From Faecalibacterium sp. CAG:74 (GTDB lineage: Bacteria; Bacillota; Clostridia; Christensenellales; Aristaeellaceae), in assembly GCA_000437595.1 (NCBI GenBank), contig FR899802.1, positions 1 through 35,468 on the forward strand: a stretch of 35,468 nt of DNA, given 5' to 3'. The position numbers and the translations under genes were made by a program. Shown here piece by piece: positions 8,979-17,816 of this stretch. The notes beneath the pieces are model-generated. The model was given only the letters and a program-made list of their open reading frames with translations, was not told where the DNA came from and ran no database searches. Position 1 is the first letter of the stretch; the number at the start of each line of letters is the position of its first letter.

Positions 8979-10403
8979 ATGAAGAAGAAATCCATGCCCT
9001 ATGGGGTCTATCACCTGCTGACGTGCGTGCTGGCAGTTGTGATGGCGGTGCTGGCCGTGCTGGTCAGCCAGCGTGCGGAGGAAAAGTGGTACTTGAAACT
9101 CGACGTGTCGCCGAGCGGGGTAACAAACTTAAGCGACTACACGCTGTCCCGCCTGCATGAGCTGGATGAGGACGTGCTGCTCTACCCGGTGTACACATCC
9201 GGCTATGACAGCACCGTCCGTGACCTTGTGACCGAGACGCTGAACAAGATGAGCGCTGAGTGCGCCCATGTGCGCGTGGAGACGATTGACCCGGTGACGC
9301 AGCCGCAGCGCATTGCCGCGCTGAGCGGCGACGCGGGCAGCATCGAGAACGGCACAGTGTTCATCACCAATCAGGACGCGACGCGCATCATCCGCCTTTC
9401 GCCGGAGGAGTTTCTGTTCTCCCGTACGGTCTTGGGCGAGGAATACACCATCTACTGCGGTGAAGCGCAGTTAATCGGCGCGATCGGGCGCGCGTGTACG
9501 GACCATCCCGTCGGCGTGTACTTCCTGACGGGTCACGGAGAGCTGACGCAGGAGGACTGCTCCCTGCTGGCGCTGCAATTGCGCTCGAACGGCTTCGAGG
9601 TGCATTCGGGGGAAATCGCCCGCATTGCGCCCTCCGCGACGGACATTCTGCTGCTGCTTGCTCCCCGCAGCGACCTGACGGGCGACGAGGCGCAGACGCT
9701 TGCCGCTTTTCTGGATAACGGCGGGCGCGTGCTGGTTGCGTGCGGCGCCGATACCCCGCTTTCCCGCTTGACGCAGCTGCAAGCCGTCTGCAGCCTGTAC
9801 GGCTTGGGCTTTCAGTCCGGCTGGGTCGTTGAAAGCGCGGCGGAAAGCGACCGCTATGTTGATGCGCCGGAGTACCTCTCCCCCGTTGTCGCGGCGGATT
9901 ACGAGATTACCGGGCGGATACTGCTGCCGCGCACGTCTGCCCTGATTACACCTGCGCTTCGTCCCGGCGTGACCGTGACTCCCCTGCTGACCACTTCCGA
10001 CCGCGCCGTGCTGCACCCGGATGCGTCCGGCAATGCGCTGGATAGTCAAACAGGTGACGTGTCCGGGCAGTTCCTGCTCGGCGCAATGGCGAAGAAGAGC
10101 AGCGGCACGGCGCTGTGTCTGCTGGCTTCCAGCGACATGCTCCGGGACAGCGCGTCCATCAGCGGCGCATCCGTCTTGGATGCCAGCGATAACCTTGCCC
10201 TGCTGACTGACCTCGTGACCGACATGGCGGACATTGACCAGACGGCGTCGCTCGACGCGGGCGTGAAGCGGCTTCCGGCGCAGCGCATCACCTTTGACAG
10301 CGAAAGCAGCCGCCAGCGCGTGACAATTCTCGCCCTGACCTTGATTCCCGGCGTACTGCTGCTGACAATGGCGGTTGTGCTGCTGAAAAGGAGGCGGCTG
10401 TAA
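8979..10403 (+). CDS. GldG-like ABC auxiliary protein
   Basis: Membrane-anchored extracytoplasmic protein, 474 aa. ATG 8979 is preferred over the TTG one codon earlier because AAAGGGG is then about 10 bases upstream. TM helices are near residues 10-30 and 448-468, so both ends are anchored and the bulk lies outside. The middle contains VGVYFLTGHGELTQEDCSLL and the later ATDILLLLAPRSDLT...LAAFLDNGGRVLVACG, the hallmark of the ABC_transp_aux (GldG) family. It lies between the GldF-like permease and a DUF4340 protein, the usual set. Its role is likely structural, or substrate gating, for the ABC-2 complex. Confidence 0.9.
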   Translation: MKKKSMPYGVYHLLTCVLAVVMAVLAVLVSQRAEEKWYLKLDVSPSGVTNLSDYTLSRLHELDEDVLLYPVYTSGYDSTVRDLVTETLNKMSAECAHVRVETIDPVTQPQRIAALSGDAGSIENGTVFITNQDATRIIRLSPEEFLFSRTVLGEEYTIYCGEAQLIGAIGRACTDHPVGVYFLTGHGELTQEDCSLLALQLRSNGFEVHSGEIARIAPSATDILLLLAPRSDLTGDEAQTLAAFLDNGGRVLVACGADTPLSRLTQLQAVCSLYGLGFQSGWVVESAAESDRYVDAPEYLSPVVAADYEITGRILLPRTSALITPALRPGVTVTPLLTTSDRAVLHPDASGNALDSQTGDVSGQFLLGAMAKKSSGTALCLLASSDMLRDSASISGASVLDASDNLALLTDLVTDMADIDQTASLDAGVKRLPAQRITFDSESSRQRVTILALTLIPGVLLLTMAVVLLKRRRL

Positions 10404-11809
10404 TGCGGCGCGGACTTCGCCTGCTGCTGATGGCGCTCGTCTGCGCGCTGCTCGGCGGCGTATATGTGCTGCTTGGAAGCACGGTTGCCCCCGCGGAAGC
10501 GCCTGCGCCGGAATCCACCGACGCGCCGGGGTATTTCATGCTCTATGAGGATTCCGTGGCGGCGCTTAAGAGCATTACCGTGCAGGCTAAAGGATCGCAG
10601 CGCTACACCGCCGTATCCGACATGGCGTTTGACCAGAATGGCAATCTGCTTGGCGTATACAACGCGCTGTCCCAGCCGTTTCTGGTATCGGGGCAGGAGG
10701 ACTTCACGTTCAGCACCGCTGCGTGGCAGATGCTGCTTTTGACTGCGCAGCACATTCCGGCGACGGCGACCTATCCTGCGCTCGACCGCGACGCCTGCGG
10801 ACTGACCGACCCCGACGCCGTCATCACCCTGACGCGCAAGGACGGCACGACCCGCGTCCTGCGCATCGGGCGCTTGACCTCTGACGGCGCAAGCTGCTAT
10901 GTCTCGCTTGACGGCGACACAAACGTGTACCTCGTCCCCTACGACTTCCATGAGACAATGGTGCAGCCGCTGAACGCCCTGCACACGCTCCCCGGCGCAA
11001 TTGACGAAAGCGCCTCCGCCGCCGTGCAGATTGCCTTGACCGGGACGGACGACGGGCAGCTCATTTTCACCAAATCAAGCGGCAAACTGATGGCATGGTC
11101 GTCTACCTCCCCCATCACCCACGCGGGCAGCACCGAGCGCATTGAGGCGTTCATCACGGGGCTGTGCGCGGTTTCAGCGGACGAGTACGTCACCACCGTG
11201 GCGGACGCCGCTGGTCTGGCTGTGTATGGGCTGGATGCGCCGCGCCGCCTGATTGCCGCGTTCCAAGACGGCACGATTCGCGACATCCACTTAGGCAGCG
11301 ACGCGGGCGACGGCATGGTGTATGCCCGTATGGACAGAACCGGCGATATCTACCGCATCCGCCGCACACAGCTAACTTTCGCGGAGAACGCCGGGCTGAA
11401 CACGCTGCTTGACCGCTTTGTATCGCCCGTGGTCGTCGCCACGCTGTCACAGGTGCGTGTGACAACAGCGGACGGCGAAACAACCCTGCGCATCGAGTAC
11501 GAAAATGGCGACGACAACATTGGTCAGCGCTGGTTCTGGGACGAAAACGCTGTCACGCGCGACGAATTTACCGATGCGTATTTGTCCATTATCGCCCTGC
11601 AGTTCGACCAAACTGCCCCGCAGGAAGCCGCAGGCACTTCCCTGCTGGCGGATGTCACCTTCACCCTGCGTGACGGCAGCACATCCACCGTCCGCTATGA
11701 AGCCTGCGACGCTTTTTACGCCTTGGCGACGACCGACGGCGGCGGACGCTTTCTGGTTCGCCTGACCGACGTTGAGAACATGCTGACAGTCCTGAAAGGA
11801 GAAAAATAA
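10403..11809 (+). CDS. DUF4340-type membrane-anchored extracytoplasmic protein
   Basis: Protein of 468 aa with one N-terminal helix (residues 4-25), then extracytoplasmic. It shares one base with the previous gene (TAATG), pointing to coupled translation. The repeated folds with LKSITVQAKG...YTAVSDMAF and, later, VYGLDAPRRLIAAFQDGTIRDIHLGSDAGDGMVYARMD match the DUF4340 pattern known from GldG-linked genes (a beta-rich repeat with GLD...P and a LxLG-type turn). No catalytic motif is visible. As in other clusters it probably works beside the GldG-like partner, perhaps contacting the wall or a substrate outside the membrane. Function is unknown. Confidence 0.85.
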   Translation: MRRGLRLLLMALVCALLGGVYVLLGSTVAPAEAPAPESTDAPGYFMLYEDSVAALKSITVQAKGSQRYTAVSDMAFDQNGNLLGVYNALSQPFLVSGQEDFTFSTAAWQMLLLTAQHIPATATYPALDRDACGLTDPDAVITLTRKDGTTRVLRIGRLTSDGASCYVSLDGDTNVYLVPYDFHETMVQPLNALHTLPGAIDESASAAVQIALTGTDDGQLIFTKSSGKLMAWSSTSPITHAGSTERIEAFITGLCAVSADEYVTTVADAAGLAVYGLDAPRRLIAAFQDGTIRDIHLGSDAGDGMVYARMDRTGDIYRIRRTQLTFAENAGLNTLLDRFVSPVVVATLSQVRVTTADGETTLRIEYENGDDNIGQRWFWDENAVTRDEFTDAYLSIIALQFDQTAPQEAAGTSLLADVTFTLRDGSTSTVRYEACDAFYALATTDGGGRFLVRLTDVENMLTVLKGEK

Positions 11810-11812
11810 CCC

Positions 11813-14086
11813 ATGAAGCGCGAAGAAATCAACATCCGTGACCCCTTTGTGCTGACGCGGAACGGGCAGTATTACCTCTACGGTACGCGCGGCGCAACCT
11901 GCTGGGGTCCCGCTGACGGCTTTGATGTGTACGTCAGCCGCGATTTGGAGAATTGGGACGGCCCCTTCGAGTGCTTCCACAACGACGGCACATTCTGGGC
12001 GGATCGCAACTACTGGGCGCCCGAAGTGCACGAATACCATGGCAAGCTGTATATGCTGGCGAGCTTCAAGCGCGAAGATCTCTGCCGCGGCACGGCAATT
12101 TTGACCGCTGACGACCCGCTGGGGCCGTTCGTGCCGCACAGCGACGGGCGCGTGACCCCCTCCAATTGGGAGTGCCTTGACGGGACGCTTTACGTCAGCC
12201 CGGACGACAAACCGTATCTCGTCTTTGCGCACGAGTGGGTGCAGGTCGGCGACGGCGAAATCTGCGCCATGCCGCTTTCAAGTGACCTTTCCCGCGCCAT
12301 CGGCGAACCGAAGCTGCTCTTCCATGCGTCCGAAGCGGAATGGGCGCGGCTGGTGCATCACCGTTCCAGCGGGCGCGACGGCTATGTGACGGACGGCCCG
12401 TCGATGTGGCGGACGGAGGACGGCACGCTGCTGTTCCTGTGGGCAAGTTTCTCCGACGAGGGGTACACAGAGGGCGTGGCGGTCAGCGACAACGGTGACA
12501 TTACCGGGCATTTCACGCAGGTTGAGCCGCTTTTCCGGCGCGACGGCGGCCACGGCATGGTGTTCCGCGCGCTGGATGGGCAGCTGTACCTGACGCTGCA
12601 TTCCCCGAACGAGCATTTGAAGGAGCATCCGTGCTTCATCCCGCTGGAAGAAGTCGCTGGTCGCCTGACGCCGAAATACACCCTGCCGGACTGGTTCGCA
12701 CCGCTTCAAAGCCGCCTGCACAAGATGGCGGATGAACTGAGCGCGTCGCTGACGGGCTGGCACGGGTCAGACGCGACGTTCCGCCCAGAGGACTTCGGGC
12801 GGATTCCCGGCGAAAAGGCGACCTGCGCGATTCAATCCGCCATCGACAAGGCGGGCGAACACGGCGGCACCGTCCGGCTGTCCGGCGGCGATTACGTCTC
12901 CGGCACGCTGATTCTGCGCAGCAATGTCCGCCTGATGGTCGATAGCGGCAGCCGGCTTCTCGCGTCCACCGACCTCGCGGATTACCCGGAGCAAATCGCC
13001 CGCCGCCTGACCGTGCAGGACACGAACATGGGCATGAACCAGTCGCTGATTTTCGCCGAAGGATGCGAGAACATCTGCATCTGCGGCGGCGGCGAGTTGG
13101 ACGGGCAGGGTACGCGCACGAATTTCCCCGGTGACGAGACTTGCCACGGCACGCCTGGACGTCCGTTCCTGATGCGCATCATCGACTGCCGCGACGTGCA
13201 TGTGCATGACATTACGCTGCGCTCCGCCGCCTGCTGGATGGAAAACTACCTGAACTGCGACCGCGTGCTTTTGGAGCGCGTGACCGTCCGCAATCAGACG
13301 AACTACAACAACGACGGCATCGACATCGACGGCTGCCGCGACGTCATCATCCGCAACTGCGACGTAGAATCCGGCGATGACGCGTGCTGTTTCAAGGGCG
13401 CAAGCGAGCGCAACACCGAGCGCGTCCTCATCGAGAACTGCCGCCTGTACAGCTGCTGCAACGCCTTGAAGGTCGGCACGGACACGCAGGGCGACTTCCG
13501 CGATGTGCTGGTGCGCAACTGCCAAATCGGCGGCGTGGAATACGACCCCAGCGGACTGAAACACCGCTGTTCCGATTCCGGCGTATCGCTGGAAATGGTG
13601 GACGGCGGGACACTGGAAAACTTTCTCATCGAAAACATCACGATTGACCGCGCATGGAGTCCCTTCTTCCTGCGGCTTGAAGACCGTGGGCGCGTCAAGC
13701 CCGGCGATCCGAAGCCGCCCGTCGGCACGCTGCGGCGGATTGCCATCAGCCACGTTCGCGGCGGCGACAACGGCGCGCGCGGATCGTACTTCATCGGCAT
13801 CCCCGAAAAGGCGATTGAGGACGTGCTGCTGCATGACGTGGTAATCGCCCAGCACGCGAGCGAAAAGGCGGTGCTTGACGAGGGCGCCATCAGCGAACTG
13901 CGCGGCGTATACCCCGACGCGCACATGATTGACGACCTCGGCGACGCACCGGCGCGCGGCTTGTGGGCGCGGCATGTGCACGGACTGTCGCTGGCAGGGT
14001 ACGATGTGATTCCGGATAAGAAGGATGCGCGCCCGTATCTGGTGGCAAAAACAGACGTGACGATGGACAAAAACGCCTGTCTGTAA
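11813..14086 (+). CDS. Fusion of a GH43-like and a GH28-like glycosidase, cytoplasmic
   Basis: 757 aa, no signal peptide. Residues about 6-295 look like a GH43 five-bladed propeller: base Asp in INIRDPFVL (D10), the pKa-modulating Asp in LDGTLYV (D123), and VTDGPSMW (D194) where the acid Glu usually sits. Residues about 320-740 are a GH28-like parallel beta-helix: NNDGID (D501) and SGDDACCFKG (D522, D523) keep the carboxylates, but the GHG histidine site reads CNALKVGT. Neighbours point to pectin or rhamnogalacturonan fragments; the enzyme would trim them inside the cell after uptake. AAAGGAG lies 9 bases before the ATG. It closes the operon, with a terminator at 14241. Exact specificity is unknown. 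Confidence 0.88.
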   Translation: MKREEINIRDPFVLTRNGQYYLYGTRGATCWGPADGFDVYVSRDLENWDGPFECFHNDGTFWADRNYWAPEVHEYHGKLYMLASFKREDLCRGTAILTADDPLGPFVPHSDGRVTPSNWECLDGTLYVSPDDKPYLVFAHEWVQVGDGEICAMPLSSDLSRAIGEPKLLFHASEAEWARLVHHRSSGRDGYVTDGPSMWRTEDGTLLFLWASFSDEGYTEGVAVSDNGDITGHFTQVEPLFRRDGGHGMVFRALDGQLYLTLHSPNEHLKEHPCFIPLEEVAGRLTPKYTLPDWFAPLQSRLHKMADELSASLTGWHGSDATFRPEDFGRIPGEKATCAIQSAIDKAGEHGGTVRLSGGDYVSGTLILRSNVRLMVDSGSRLLASTDLADYPEQIARRLTVQDTNMGMNQSLIFAEGCENICICGGGELDGQGTRTNFPGDETCHGTPGRPFLMRIIDCRDVHVHDITLRSAACWMENYLNCDRVLLERVTVRNQTNYNNDGIDIDGCRDVIIRNCDVESGDDACCFKGASERNTERVLIENCRLYSCCNALKVGTDTQGDFRDVLVRNCQIGGVEYDPSGLKHRCSDSGVSLEMVDGGTLENFLIENITIDRAWSPFFLRLEDRGRVKPGDPKPPVGTLRRIAISHVRGGDNGARGSYFIGIPEKAIEDVLLHDVVIAQHASEKAVLDEGAISELRGVYPDAHMIDDLGDAPARGLWARHVHGLSLAGYDVIPDKKDARPYLVAKTDVTMDKNACL

Positions 14087-14240
14087 GTTGGAAAAAGCCG
14101 TGCTGCACCATTGGACTAAAGCGCAGGGACGCTATGGGGCAGCGTGATTTTCTGTTGAAGGAAGAGAAAATCGACAAACTGCCCCTGCGGGCGCAGAAGC
14201 ACTTCTATGCGCAGCATTGCGGTACACACGGAAGTCAACA

Positions 14241-14276
14241 AACCGGACGAAGCATGTGCCTCGTCCGGTTCTTTTT
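14241..14276 (+). terminator. Terminator at the end of the pectin-use operon
   Basis: A perfect 10-bp stem AACCGGACGA (14241-14250) / TCGTCCGGTT (14261-14270) with a 10-base loop is followed by CTTTTTAT. It lies about 155 bases after the GH43-GH28 stop. The 14087-14449 stretch otherwise holds no gene I can support. Confidence 0.88.
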
Positions 14277-14348
14277 ATACTATTTCCAGATAAGAATGCG
14301 CCAAGATGCGCCGCGAATTTTTCATTCTGGCTAACGTGAATGAAACGC

Positions 14349-14367
14349 AGCGTAGCAGCGCTACGCT
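14349..14367. repeat. Short inverted repeat in the converging intergenic region
   Basis: AGCGTAG (14349-14355) and CTACGCT (14361-14367) form a 7-bp stem with a CAGCG loop, in a stretch rich in GAATGA/GAATGAG. It lies between two converging genes and is not part of the main hairpin family. Role unknown. Confidence 0.5.
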
Positions 14368-14449
14368 AAGTGGAATGAGCGGACGCCAACGGGGAAAAGG
14401 CGCAAGCAGATGGCGCAGTTGAATCTGGAAATAGTATTACCTTTGGGTA

Positions 14450-15139
14450 TTACTGCGGTTGCCTTATCCGAAACGCCCTCACATGTTCATATTCCGACAG
14501 CGGACCGAACAAATCCACCAGATTCACCCGTGCTGACATTCGCACCGTGTAGATGCTGGTGTACGCGCGCTCGTTCTTGCTGTTTTCGGAGTGAAAATCC
14601 ACATTCAGCACATCGACGCTGTGCGCTGCAAAGAACGCTTTGATGTACCCTGTGGTTTCAACACGGTGGTCATACTGAATTTCCACCTGCCGAATTGTCG
14701 TCGCGGGGATAATCCGCTGGACGATGGTCAGCGTCAGCAGCACAAGCGTACATCCGCTGAGAGCGAGCGTGTAGCAGCCCATGCCGGCAACAAGTCCCAG
14801 ACACCCGGCGCACCATAGCGACGCGGCCGTTGTCAGCCCCGCAATCTTCTTCCGGCTGGAAAAAATCGTCCCTGCACCGAGGAAGCCGATACCGCTGACC
14901 ACCTGCGCGCTGATGCGCCCCATGCTGACCGCCACGCCGGTGTTAAGCACGTCGGTGTTAATGGCCAGCACGCGCGCTTCGACGTAGTTCTCCATCACGG
15001 CAATCAGCGCCGCGCCGAGGCAGACGAGGATATGCGTTCGTGTACCCGCCGGTTTATTGCGGCGTTCACGCTCATAGCCGATTGCCAAACCAATCAGGAT
15101 AGCGAGCAGAATTCGCGCGCCTGCTTCCCACCATGCCAT
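14450..15139 (-). CDS. MgtC/SapB family membrane protein
   Basis: 229 aa. The N-terminal half has about four or five helices with the family signature LIGLAIGYERERRNKPAGTRTHILVCLGAALI and GIGFLGAGTIFSSRKKIAGLTTAASLWCAGCLGLVAGMG. From about residue 150 a soluble ACT-like tail follows. Family members have been linked to magnesium limitation and to inhibition of the F-type ATP synthase; the role here cannot be told. AAGGTG lies about 7 bases before the ATG. A terminator-like hairpin of the preceding nucleoside hydrolase gene separates it from that operon, so it is probably its own unit. It is functionally unrelated to its sugar-use neighbours as far as can be seen. Confidence 0.93.
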   Translation of the reverse strand: MAWWEAGARILLAILIGLAIGYERERRNKPAGTRTHILVCLGAALIAVMENYVEARVLAINTDVLNTGVAVSMGRISAQVVSGIGFLGAGTIFSSRKKIAGLTTAASLWCAGCLGLVAGMGCYTLALSGCTLVLLTLTIVQRIIPATTIRQVEIQYDHRVETTGYIKAFFAAHSVDVLNVDFHSENSKNERAYTSIYTVRMSARVNLVDLFGPLSEYEHVRAFRIRQPQ

Positions 15140-15231
15140 TGCGTTTCACCTTCTTTCTCTCATAGAATTCTGTTTGTTTCTTTCTGGTGTTATATTCGCC
15201 ATATAGCACAAAAGTTCCTGCTTTTTTGTGC

Positions 15232-15263
15232 AAAAAAGACTGCAGCGGATGAGCGCCGCAGCC
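15232..15263 (-). terminator. Terminator after the nucleoside hydrolase operon
   Basis: On the minus strand GGCTGCGGCG (15263-15254) pairs with CGCTGCAGTC (15247-15238), ten pairs including two G-T, followed by TTTTTT (15237-15232). It starts 22 bases after the nucleoside hydrolase stop. Confidence 0.85.
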
Positions 15264-15284
15264 TTCTTTGCTTTGCGTTTCGGT

Positions 15285-16232
15285 TTATTTCAAAAAGTCC
15301 TCAATCAGCCCGTGCAGGAAGCGAGCATAGTCGGCACTGACGGCAACGTTGATTTCCGGCAGGTTCGTCCAGACGTGGTGATGGCGGCGATCCATAATCG
15401 TCATGCCAAGGGTCAAACCGTCCTGCGTCGATACGCCAACGCGGCCGCGCACGCTCTTGAGCAGCGTCGGGTCAGCCGTCGCCGCAACCGCCATGCAGTC
15501 AATGACCGCGCAGTAGGCTTGGAAGCCTCGCCCATGCACGAAGGAAATCGCCTGATGGAGGAACTTCGCTTCGGGCTTGTCGCTCGCTGCCAGCCGCGCA
15601 AGGTCTTCGTCCGTAAAGTCCACGGAGAAGTACGTCGCGACGTCCAGCCCAATCGCCGTCACCTTCAAACCGGATTCGTAGACCTGTTTCGTCGCTTCCG
15701 GGTCAACATAGACGTTCCACTCACTTTGAGGCGTGTCGCCCGTGGCGTTGAGGAAAGACGCCTCATTCAGCCCGAATGCGCCGGAAATGGCAATCACTTC
15801 GACAATCTTATCCTTGATGTCCGGGGCAAGGCGCAGTGCCATAGCGATATTGGTCATTGGTGCCAGACAGACCAGTGTAATTTCGCCCGGCTGCTGACGG
15901 ATGAGGTCGATAATCGCATTGACGGCGTGGGTCGGGTTCTCCGGCAGCTCCGAATCCGGCAGGAAGGATTCGCCCTGCCCGTCGCGCCCGTGGGTGAACG
16001 GGTCGTTCGGGATGTCGCGCACCAGCGGGCGCGAGCAACCGCGGTAGACCGGAATGTCCTCGCGCCCCAGCATCCGCATGATGCGCCGCGCGTTGCGGTA
16101 GGTTATGTCCACGGGATAATTGCCGTTGACCGTCGTCACCGCTTGAATGTCGAGATTTGGGTTCTTAACTGCCATGATGATCGCAGAGGAGTCATCCATG
16201 CCGGGATCGCAGTCCACAATAATCTTCCGCAT
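15285..16232 (-). CDS. Inosine-uridine preferring nucleoside hydrolase family protein
   Basis: N-glycosidase of 315 aa. I chose ATG 16232 because AAGGGG sits 8 bases upstream; a GTG three codons earlier lacks an RBS. The N-terminal calcium-binding Asp cluster is present as VDCDPGMDDSSAI (D7, D9, D13, D14), and VCLAPMTNIAMALRLAPDI and the C-terminal DRRHHHVWTNLPEINVAVSADYARF fit the family. Such enzymes split the N-glycosidic bond of ribonucleosides to base and ribose. It lies 12 bases after the YjbQ gene in an operon with a SIS protein and a TIM-barrel epimerase, so the true substrate may be another N-ribosyl or glycosyl compound. The DDSSA variant differs slightly from the common DDA-A form. 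Confidence 0.93.
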   Translation of the reverse strand: MRKIIVDCDPGMDDSSAIIMAVKNPNLDIQAVTTVNGNYPVDITYRNARRIMRMLGREDIPVYRGCSRPLVRDIPNDPFTHGRDGQGESFLPDSELPENPTHAVNAIIDLIRQQPGEITLVCLAPMTNIAMALRLAPDIKDKIVEVIAISGAFGLNEASFLNATGDTPQSEWNVYVDPEATKQVYESGLKVTAIGLDVATYFSVDFTDEDLARLAASDKPEAKFLHQAISFVHGRGFQAYCAVIDCMAVAATADPTLLKSVRGRVGVSTQDGLTLGMTIMDRRHHHVWTNLPEINVAVSADYARFLHGLIEDFLK

Positions 16233-16244
16233 ATGTTTCACCCC

Positions 16245-16655
16245 TTACGCTTTGTCGCTGATGAGCTTAACGTAATACTTGCGCTTGCGCGGGCCGTCGA
16301 ATTCAAGGAAAAAGATGCCCTGACTGCCGCCCAGCACGAGCTTGCCGCCGTCGATAATCAGCGGAATGCTCACGCCCAGCAGAGAACATTTCACATGCCC
16401 CGCAGCATCGGTAGGCGTATCGTGCTGATGCTTAAAGTCGATGCGGGTAGGAATCAGGCGGCAGATCTCGTCCTGCAAATCCTCAAAGCCAGCCGGATCC
16501 CAGAAGGACGTAATCGTCAGCCCCGCCGTCGTATGCGGATTGAAGACGATGCACTCGCCGCTCTGGATGCCGCTCTCGGCAACGAACTGCTTGATGTCGT
16601 CGGTCAGGTTGATAACATCATTGGGCTTTGTTTCCAAATTGAAGCATTTCAGCAT
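16245..16655 (-). CDS. YjbQ/UPF0047 family protein
   Basis: 136 aa, cytoplasmic, full length. Conserved blocks are all present: FNPHTTAGLTI, HDTPTDAAGHVKCSLLGVSIPLIIDGGKLVLGGSQGIFFLEFDGPRKRKYYVK. The family is often annotated as secondary thiamine-phosphate synthase because E. coli YjbQ can complement thiE mutants; its real task is not established. GGAGGG lies 9 bases before the ATG. It sits between a SIS protein and a nucleoside hydrolase in the same direction with short gaps, so a role in the same catabolic pathway is plausible. It could equally be a passenger gene. Confidence 0.92.
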   Translation of the reverse strand: MLKCFNLETKPNDVINLTDDIKQFVAESGIQSGECIVFNPHTTAGLTITSFWDPAGFEDLQDEICRLIPTRIDFKHQHDTPTDAAGHVKCSLLGVSIPLIIDGGKLVLGGSQGIFFLEFDGPRKRKYYVKLISDKA

Positions 16656-16670
16656 TGTTGATTTCCCTCC

Positions 16671-17816
16671 TCAGTCGTCCACCATGACAATTTCGCTCTG
16701 CCGCACGCACGCCGCGCCCTTGGAGAACGACCACGGGCCTTCGCAGCCGCGTCCGCTGCGTTCACCCAGCATCGTCATCAAATAACCGAACACCAGACAC
16801 GCCGGGACGAAGTTGTAGAGGCTTTCCGCCAGCACGCTCTTCGCCTTCGGGATGATGAACACCGCCGCCTGCTTTTCGTCCGGCATCTCGCGGTCGGTCA
16901 CAATCGCCAGCGGGCGGCCCAGCTGCTTGGCGTAGCCGATGGTTTCCAGCGTGCGGGAATCCGCCTTGTTGTCCTCCGCCGCCCAAATCATCGTGCCGAT
17001 TTTCTCCGGATGATTGACGAAGAAGTTCAGGTGCAGCCATTCCTCGGTGTTGATGTACATCGCCGGGCGGCCAATCGCCTCGAACACCTTCGCCTGACCG
17101 AAGAACGCGCAGGCGTACTCGAAGCCGCTGCCCGCGAAGTCGTAGCAGTCCATGTCCTTCCACTGCTGCGCGACGGCGAACGCGGTGTCGTCCATGGCGG
17201 GCAGAGCGGTTTCCAGCGCATCCGCCAGCGCCTTGATTTCCTTGCGGCGCGCGCTCGCAATGTCCATCGTGTAGCGTCCGCGCACTTCGCCGATGCGGAT
17301 AGCCAGCAGGTACAGCGCCATCACGCAGACCATGTAGCTACGCGTGCCGGGGGCGGACTCGAACTTGGGGATGTCCAGCTTCAGGATGCGCTCGGCGCTC
17401 TGCCCCAGCACGGATTCCTCATGCCCGGTGATGCCCAGCGTGAATGCACCCGCCTTGCGGCAGCGGCGAACCGCCTCCCCTACGCGCGCCACCTGCCCGG
17501 AGTTCGACACGGCGATGACCAGCGGGCTTTGCGGCGCATAGCCGAGGTTCTTCTTCTCGTAGTCGCGCGCCAAATCAATCGTCGGCACGACTTCGGTGCG
17601 AATCTTCGCGTACTTCTCGAACGCGGGCTTCACCGCCAGCAGCGCGGCGTAGCTGTCACCGCAGCCGGTCAGCACAATGCGCTGGATATTGAAGATTTCC
17701 GGCGTGGAGAGGACGGTGCGCGTCTTTGGCTCCAGGTCGGCGTACTGCTGTCGCATCAGCTCCGGCAGGCTCATGACCTGGCGGCGAAGGGCGCTGTCGA
17801 AATCCATCTTGTTCAT
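16671..17816 (-). CDS. SIS-domain sugar isomerase/deglycase (FrlB/GlmS isomerase-like)
   Basis: 381 aa with two SIS domains. The first, from about residue 45, contains VLTGCGDSYAALLAVKPAFEKY and VIAVSNSGQVARVGEAVRRCRKAGAFTLGIT, the phospho-sugar binding Ser/Thr loops of the family. The second covers about 205-345. Relatives include the GlmS isomerase half, AgaS and the fructosamine-6-phosphate deglycase FrlB. GGAGG is 9 bases before the ATG. Its start overlaps the stop of the upstream TIM-barrel gene by 4 bases (ATGA), so they are cotranslated and probably act on the same sugar phosphate. There is no glutaminase domain. The exact reaction is unknown. Confidence 0.9.
   Translation of the reverse strand: MNKMDFDSALRRQVMSLPELMRQQYADLEPKTRTVLSTPEIFNIQRIVLTGCGDSYAALLAVKPAFEKYAKIRTEVVPTIDLARDYEKKNLGYAPQSPLVIAVSNSGQVARVGEAVRRCRKAGAFTLGITGHEESVLGQSAERILKLDIPKFESAPGTRSYMVCVMALYLLAIRIGEVRGRYTMDIASARRKEIKALADALETALPAMDDTAFAVAQQWKDMDCYDFAGSGFEYACAFFGQAKVFEAIGRPAMYINTEEWLHLNFFVNHPEKIGTMIWAAEDNKADSRTLETIGYAKQLGRPLAIVTDREMPDEKQAAVFIIPKAKSVLAESLYNFVPACLVFGYLMTMLGERSGRGCEGPWSFSKGAACVRQSEIVMVDD

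Noticed and set aside
14134..14334. 66-codon open frame after the GH43-GH28 gene
   Set aside because: It runs through the terminator at 14241, has no good RBS, and resembles no protein family.
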